This document shows, piece after piece, positions 58,670-64,000 of a stretch of DNA of 64,000 nucleotides (within the stretch, counting starts at the first letter, position 1; every line of letters begins with the position of its first letter). The stretch lies in NCBI RefSeq assembly GCF_900698935.1, contig NZ_LR217715.1, positions 1 through 64,000 of the forward strand, written 5' to 3'. The stretch comes from Erwinia_E haradaeae_D (lineage in GTDB: Bacteria > Pseudomonadota > Gammaproteobacteria > Enterobacterales > Enterobacteriaceae). Below the pieces are notes generated by a model. That model was not told the DNA's origin. It made no database searches and saw nothing but the letters and a program-made list of their open reading frames with translations. The position numbers were made by a program, and so were the translations under genes.

Positions 58670-60001
58670 TTAAACATTAATGCCATTGTCATCCTGTTTT
58701 TTGTGAGTGACTAAATATATTATCATACCAGGTACATAGAATAATAGTGATAGAAGTATGTTGAATGGCCCTGATGCGTATAGGAGCCAGATACCATAGG
58801 CGCTTGCACCAGCTGATATGAAACTTAGCATAGGTTTTTTTAACTCTTGCGTTACTCGAAAAAGATAAGCTCCAACTAGCAAGTATGGTACAAGTATCAT
58901 TTCTGAAGCGATAGTTAACAAAGTACTATAATTACAATGTGTTACCCAAATTATAATTAAGCAAATCTGTACAGAGAGATCTGTTAGATATAGAGAAAAT
59001 TTTGGAGCACTACAGTTATGTTGTAGTTGTAGCGGATGAATTTTACATGCGCTATTTTGTACGGCAATCAATGGGACTTCTGCGGCCATAATTGTCCAAC
59101 TAAGATATGACCCGCATACTGAAATAATAAGACCAACAATTATGATAATGCTACCCCAAGGCCCAATTAAATAATTCATCAGTCCGGCCATAGATGGATT
59201 ATGCATTGTAGCTAATTCACTGCGTGGTATAACCCCTAATGATAGCAGGCTAGTTAGTAAATAGATTCCTAAGGTTGCGAGAACGGCCATTATAGTAGCA
59301 CGACCAATATCGTTTGTATCACGTGCGCGTGATGACATCACCACTGCCCCTTCAATGCCAATAAACACCCAGAGAGTGACTAACATACTGTCCTTAACTT
59401 GTTGCCATACTGATGTACCTAGGGATAGACCAGTAAAGTCAAAACAGAAACAAGGGTACTGAAAGGCATGAGCCGCTAACAGGATAAATAACCCCAAAGG
59501 AATGAGCTTTCCTAATGTTGCTATGAAGTTTATACTAGCTGCAGTGCGTAGACCCATTAAGACTAGTGCATGAATGAGCCATAATAATAATGAAGCAGAC
59601 AGCAGGGATTGCCAAGTATTGCCATTGCCAAATATGACATGATTTGGAGAATCAACAAAAAAACCTATAGCAGAACACACAATTACAAGATAAGAAGCAT
59701 TTGCAATCACTGTGCATAACCAGTATCCCCAAGCAGAACAGAAGCCAATGAATTTACCAAAACCTTCTTGTGCATAAATAAAAATACCTCCTTGCAGAGC
59801 AGGCTTCAGCCTGCTTAATAAAAGAAACACTAAGGCTAACAGTATTACACCACATCCCGTAATACCCCAACCTATTAGAAGCGCTGCGGGGCTGGCAACT
59901 TCAGCCATATTTTGCGGTAAATTAAAGATACCTGCACCTATCATTGAGCTTAGAACTAGGGCGGTCAGAGCACTTAAATCTAGCTTTTTATCCAAAGGCA
60001 T
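58670..60001 (-). CDS. ydgI: Putative arginine/ornithine antiporter YdgI (APA family)
   Basis: This is an inner-membrane amino-acid transporter of the APC superfamily, basic amino-acid antiporter group, with about twelve helices. The start LDLSALTALVLSSMIGAGIF carries the family's GAGIF unwound-helix motif, and the whole protein parallels E. coli YdgI (443 residues against about 460, shorter at the C-terminus). Conserved stretches include WGYWLC, WVFIGIEGAVV, NPSMAGLM and SWTIMAAEVP. The substrate is inferred from the family: arginine exchanged for ornithine. In a host-restricted bacterium it could import or export a basic amino acid. It stands alone between long spacers. Confidence 0.88.
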   Translation of the reverse strand: MPLDKKLDLSALTALVLSSMIGAGIFNLPQNMAEVASPAALLIGWGITGCGVILLALVFLLLSRLKPALQGGIFIYAQEGFGKFIGFCSAWGYWLCTVIANASYLVIVCSAIGFFVDSPNHVIFGNGNTWQSLLSASLLLWLIHALVLMGLRTAASINFIATLGKLIPLGLFILLAAHAFQYPCFCFDFTGLSLGTSVWQQVKDSMLVTLWVFIGIEGAVVMSSRARDTNDIGRATIMAVLATLGIYLLTSLLSLGVIPRSELATMHNPSMAGLMNYLIGPWGSIIIIVGLIISVCGSYLSWTIMAAEVPLIAVQNSACKIHPLQLQHNCSAPKFSLYLTDLSVQICLIIIWVTHCNYSTLLTIASEMILVPYLLVGAYLFRVTQELKKPMLSFISAGASAYGIWLLYASGPFNILLSLLFYVPGMIIYLVTHKKQDDNGINV

Positions 60002-61334
60002 ACTCCAGACATAGAAAGTGCATGAGTCATATTGTTATAGTTTATTGCATCATGATTAGAGTTAGAGTGAATATGTGTACATTTATATAATCTATAACGG
60101 TTTGATATCATGAAGATGCTTCTAACGTGTATTGTGCTCGCTTACTGTGTTTTTTATGTTTTTTGAATCGGTAGGTCCTATCTATAATTGCACAGTAATG
60201 GATGTGTTACTTAATGATTAACTTATATTGTATTAGGTCATGATAATGTGTATCTGAATTGCAAGTGCTAGATGGTTATGTCATCTATAATTATGTGACC
60301 TATCTGAATATGGTGTAAGGTTTTGACCTATAAGTCAAGTGCGCGGCATACCTTAGAGTGCATAGCCAGTGGTATTCATTTTATGTCTATGGTGATGCTT
60401 GATACTAAAAGTTTGTAATAAGTCTTATTCCACCTCATAGTGTGGTTTTGAGGTTAACAGAGAATTGACAGAAATTGCATTCCTTATCAGCGTGCCTGTG
60501 CAAGTTCATTAAGTATTTTTAGCAAAAGATAGAACTCATCTAATGTTGATCTGTAAAGACTATTTAGCAAGAATAGTGTTATTCATTTGTTTAATGAACA
60601 AGTGTTGAATATTTAATTGAGTATGTTTTATAAGAAGATATTTGCATAGATTGTATTTGTAATGAATATACTTTCTTGGTGATTTTTTTTGATCAGTGAG
60701 CCGATGTTTAATGAGAGCCATGTATATTACATATTAGGTTATTAATAGTCCGTAAATATCATAAATGTGTATTGTACTAAACGCCTACACTATCGTATCG
60801 ACACTACTATCCGATGCCTAGATTATAGATATGACTGCAATATGGTTTTTTAAATATTGCAGCATATGCATTTTTTTCTGGAATACTTATGATTCTGTCA
60901 CGTGTTAATCCTATTATATTTTAGATAATTATTATACCAGATTCATATAGCGAATGAATTATCTTTCGTGACGAATTTTCTATTTTTGTGTAGACATAGT
61001 TCTACTGCAAAATTACTTATAGCCATTTTGGGTGTGGTAGTTTAAAAACGATCTGTGTTTGTTAAAAAGTCATGACTTAGTCGCATGTTGGAGATTGTAA
61101 CATTTGCTGATGCTTTATGAGCAGCATGTAGAGATAAACGCTATCTCTAGCGACCATCTTATAATAATATATTAAGGAGTATAATACTTCTATTAGCTAT
61201 GAGAGGAAAGAAAAAGTTTATCGTGTTCTTTCCTAATCATTTTTTGTAAAGAACTCGCACCCTCCTAATAAGCGTAATATATACGTGGATTATGTGATAG
61301 ACATACAACGACGGATGTTTTTACATAGCCAGCA
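60002..61334. other. 1.3-kb spacer between ydgI and sbcB
   Basis: AT-rich, no gene. The only structure I note is the 9-bp inverted repeat at 61204-61234. No trace of ydgH, the E. coli neighbour of ydgI, was recognised. Confidence 0.55.
61204..61234. other. 9-bp inverted repeat downstream of sbcB
   Basis: AGGAAAGAA (61204-61212) and TTCTTTCCT (61226-61234) form a perfect 9-bp stem with a 13-base loop, about 100 bp after the sbcB stop. There is no T-run on the minus strand. It may be a weak or decayed terminator, or mRNA 3'-end structure. Confidence 0.35.
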
Positions 61335-62783
61335 CTATGCATAATCTGATAATGTATCATTTGTGTTTAACGAGGATGTCAATTTTTTTGCATACTCCAA
61401 TAAATCTTGAAGCAAGATCTTCTTATCGTCGTGATCCCGATATTTCTCATAAAGTGTATGAATTTTTTTCACATATTCTTGCATGTATGTAGGATGAAAA
61501 ACATTACGTCTATACTCTAGCCAATCTTGTTTTTCTGAAGAAGTCAGAGAAAATGGAAAATTGCGTGCGCGAAATCGAAATAATAGTTTTTTAATACGCG
61601 TATCGTATATTATTAGATTCAGATTACTTGTGTTTTCTATTGGGGTATGACGAATAACATCTATTATATGACGGTCGGCGTCGTTAAAGAAACTTTCATA
61701 CAACTGTGTATCTACATTGTCTGACAGGAGGTGTTCTGGTTTTTTTTTATATAATTGCATTACGTTTTGTGAGATTTCTGGATGTTGGTTCAATCGTGCA
61801 AAATTATTAAGATAGAATGGAAGATCTGCTCCAATACGTTGCGCATCTGTATCACGAAGTGTATGGGCTGGTGCTATCATGGGGCATTTATTCATATATA
61901 TGAGCTGGAGTGGTAAATCAGGAGCTTCATGAATCGCGTCATAAGCAGCTTGCACGTTCATGCTGACCATTTCGGAATTGAGAGCTATCAACGACGTAAT
62001 ATCCTTGCTGAGATCACAAGTGATGAGTGCATTCTGATTATACGGATGCCACGCAAGTGGAGAAACGCATGTAGCATTCCCTCTTTTTTTGCCGAATATG
62101 CTTGAGATATAGACTAGTATCTGCTGATGCGGTATCTTGATTAGTTTTTTCAGCTTATTTTTATGGCGGTGAGCATAGAAGAAATGATACAGTTTTGGTT
62201 GTTTTGATTTAATGAGTCGCGCTAATCTAATAGTAGCATATACATCAGATAGTGCATCGTGGGCATTCCGATGGACAATGTCATTTTCTTGTGTAATTCG
62301 TTCTAGGCGGAAGCTAGGAAATCCATCTTCATTTTTGGGCCATTTGATACCGTTTGGACGTAAGGCATAACATGCTCGCGTTACATATAGGAGATCCCAT
62401 CGACTATTTTGATTTTTCCAGCTCCATGAATACGGATCATAAAAATTTCGATAGAAAAGATAACGACTGATTTCATCATCAAAATGTATGTTATTATACC
62501 CGACAATACAAGTATTTGGTACACAGAATATCTTATGAATCCGCTGAGCGAACTCTGCTTCATTGACCCCCCGTGCATAGGTTAGTTGTGGCGTAATTCC
62601 AGTGATTAAAACGGCTTCTGGTTGTGGAAGATAGTCATTAGCCGGCCAACAATAAATCACCTCTGATTCTCCGATAGGGTTTAAATTTATATCGGTGCGT
62701 ATTGCAGCAAATTGTGCTGGACGATCCAATGATGGACTCGTTCCAAAAGTTTCATAATCATAAAATAAAAGAGTAGGTTGCAT
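61335..62783 (-). CDS. sbcB: Exodeoxyribonuclease I (SbcB)
   Basis: SbcB degrades single-stranded DNA 3' to 5' in recombination and mismatch repair. It has 482 residues (E. coli 475). The DnaQ-like exonuclease motifs are complete: YDYETFG at residue 8, VGYNNIHFDDE near residue 95, and NAHDALSDVYA with the catalytic His/Asp near residue 170. The C-terminal SH3-like and helical regions are recognisable (LLFRFRARNFP, YRRNVFHPTYM). Contrast with polA: here the exonuclease site is intact. Confidence 0.96.
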   Translation of the reverse strand: MQPTLLFYDYETFGTSPSLDRPAQFAAIRTDINLNPIGESEVIYCWPANDYLPQPEAVLITGITPQLTYARGVNEAEFAQRIHKIFCVPNTCIVGYNNIHFDDEISRYLFYRNFYDPYSWSWKNQNSRWDLLYVTRACYALRPNGIKWPKNEDGFPSFRLERITQENDIVHRNAHDALSDVYATIRLARLIKSKQPKLYHFFYAHRHKNKLKKLIKIPHQQILVYISSIFGKKRGNATCVSPLAWHPYNQNALITCDLSKDITSLIALNSEMVSMNVQAAYDAIHEAPDLPLQLIYMNKCPMIAPAHTLRDTDAQRIGADLPFYLNNFARLNQHPEISQNVMQLYKKKPEHLLSDNVDTQLYESFFNDADRHIIDVIRHTPIENTSNLNLIIYDTRIKKLLFRFRARNFPFSLTSSEKQDWLEYRRNVFHPTYMQEYVKKIHTLYEKYRDHDDKKILLQDLLEYAKKLTSSLNTNDTLSDYA

Positions 62784-64000
62784 GGTAATAGTTGGGTTAA
62801 GTGCTGATACTTCACAAGTTATCTGTCAGTTGTATACCAGCGTAAGGTTCTTGTGTAGTGAGCGTAAGATCTGTTCGTGGAGTTAAATATTATTTTTTAT
62901 ATGCGTACTATCTTGTGTATAGCCCGCTTTAGCATAAATATAGCACAGTATTGCTATCATAATGTCAGATATAAGTAGAACGACTGATTTTTTTATAAAA
63001 ATGTTATTAATGCTGTTTTTAGTGTGTTGATTTTAACACCTGAACCAACAGATATAGATCTTAGGCAATATATATAGATTAGTGTACCATCTTTAAAGAA
63101 TTGTACTATTAGAGATAATATATGTTTATAGACAATCTGTCACTAGAAGCAAAATATTTATCACACTTGCAGTGTTAAGTGTTAATTATTCAATTATGTT
63201 AATAGCATACATTTCTATTTGTAAGCGATATTATAGCAGAATATGGTACAATAGTTATACATAAATATCACGTAATAGATTGTTTTATATTGGTGAGTGT
63301 ATTAGACTTTTTTTATAAAAAATAAAGTATAGAGATTAGATATATGGGATAATAATAGAAGTGATATTGGTGTTTTTATGGTTAGACAATAGTACGATTT
63401 TGTATGTTAAATAGGTGTGGTTTATTGCTGCTATCATGGTTATTTCTTGGTGATACTTAATATAATTATACATAATATAGCAGAATTCCTATTCTCTATT
63501 ATGTAATAGAAGGTTTAGCTCTGCTTGTTTATCACCTAGCAATGATCCCACAGTATCATGCAGGGATAAGCACCGTAATATATAACATTATTGTTAACAG
63601 AGGTTCATGAGTTTAAAGCATAAAGCAGCAGTGTTTTATCAGGGACGCTACACTATGGTGTTTACATTCTTGTAACATGCATATAACTATGATATGGAGT
63701 GATCATTGATCACAAAAAGTAATGTGTAGAAAATAAGTAATACACTCCTAATGCTCAATGCTAATAGGTGTGAATGTAGGAATTTTGTCTTTAGTGCTGA
63801 GTATTAGGACAGGTATCAAGGGTTGGTATTATGTGCGTGTCCAAAATATCATAACATTTTTTGTTCCGAAGTACAGTTTGTAAGATTCGTTAATGTAGCT
63901 TTGTTCGTTGATACTCACATTAATAGCTATTAAGCATCCATTATTTATTTTTATGACTAAGCGAAGTGAATATAGATACGTACAGTTTAATTTTTTAGAG
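62784..64000. other. Terminal 1.2-kb spacer upstream of sbcB
   Basis: No gene up to the window end. A 43-codon open frame around 63490-63610 has no recognisable homology. The next gene must lie beyond the window. Confidence 0.55.

Overview
The window looks like part of the chromosome of a gammaproteobacterium of the Enterobacterales whose genome is being reduced, most probably an insect endosymbiont. The 38 intact protein genes all resemble their Escherichia coli counterparts closely in sequence and length. They cover only about 62% of the bases (my own sum of gene lengths). The rest is AT-rich spacer, up to 4.7 kb long, without open genes. I see no insertion sequences, prophage, CRISPR, rRNA operon or transferred islands. 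UGA is an ordinary stop codon here (rho, eno, rpiA). I cannot name the species.

Layout: 1-388 is origin-like, with a perfect DnaA box at base 1, an array of sixteen perfect 10-bp repeats and a second DnaA-box-like site before mnmG, the usual enterobacterial neighbour of oriC. Then follow pyrG-eno and trxA-rho; apaH; the ribosome-linked operon rpsP-rimM-trmD-rplS (minus strand); purL; tadA; rpiA; lgt; polA; purM-purN; tcdA; an initiator tRNA; sppA and ansA, separated by the one clear intrinsic terminator; a 4.7-kb spacer holding a dead chorismate mutase domain; the complete F1Fo ATP synthase operon atpBEFHAGDC (minus); gntK-gntU; an rsx (rnf) operon with A, B, C, D and G but no intact E (minus); prmB; ydgI; and sbcB.

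Functionally the window holds information processing (mnmG, rho, polA, sbcB, tadA, tcdA, trmD, rimM, prmB, two ribosomal proteins, tRNA-fMet), three consecutive purine steps (PurN, PurL, PurM), CTP and ribose-5-phosphate supply, glycolysis (enolase), gluconate uptake and phosphorylation, ATP synthesis, a possibly failing Rsx/Rnf electron-transport complex, lipoprotein and signal-peptide processing (Lgt, SppA) and a predicted arginine/ornithine exchanger.

The most informative observations are molecular fossils and decayed active sites. DNA polymerase I is full length, but three metal-binding aspartates of its proofreading domain are replaced. A TyrA-like chorismate mutase domain is collinear with E. 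coli except for a stop codon at a catalytic arginine. Fainter remnants, found partly through conserved gene order, suggest mltF between purL and tadA, apaG before apaH, aroF before tyrA, rsxE after rsxG and rsmG after mnmG. Thioredoxin, enolase and CTP synthase each carry a substitution in a strongly conserved motif. The tandem array beside the DnaA box, where E. coli has its duplex-unwinding element, is the best candidate for something undescribed.
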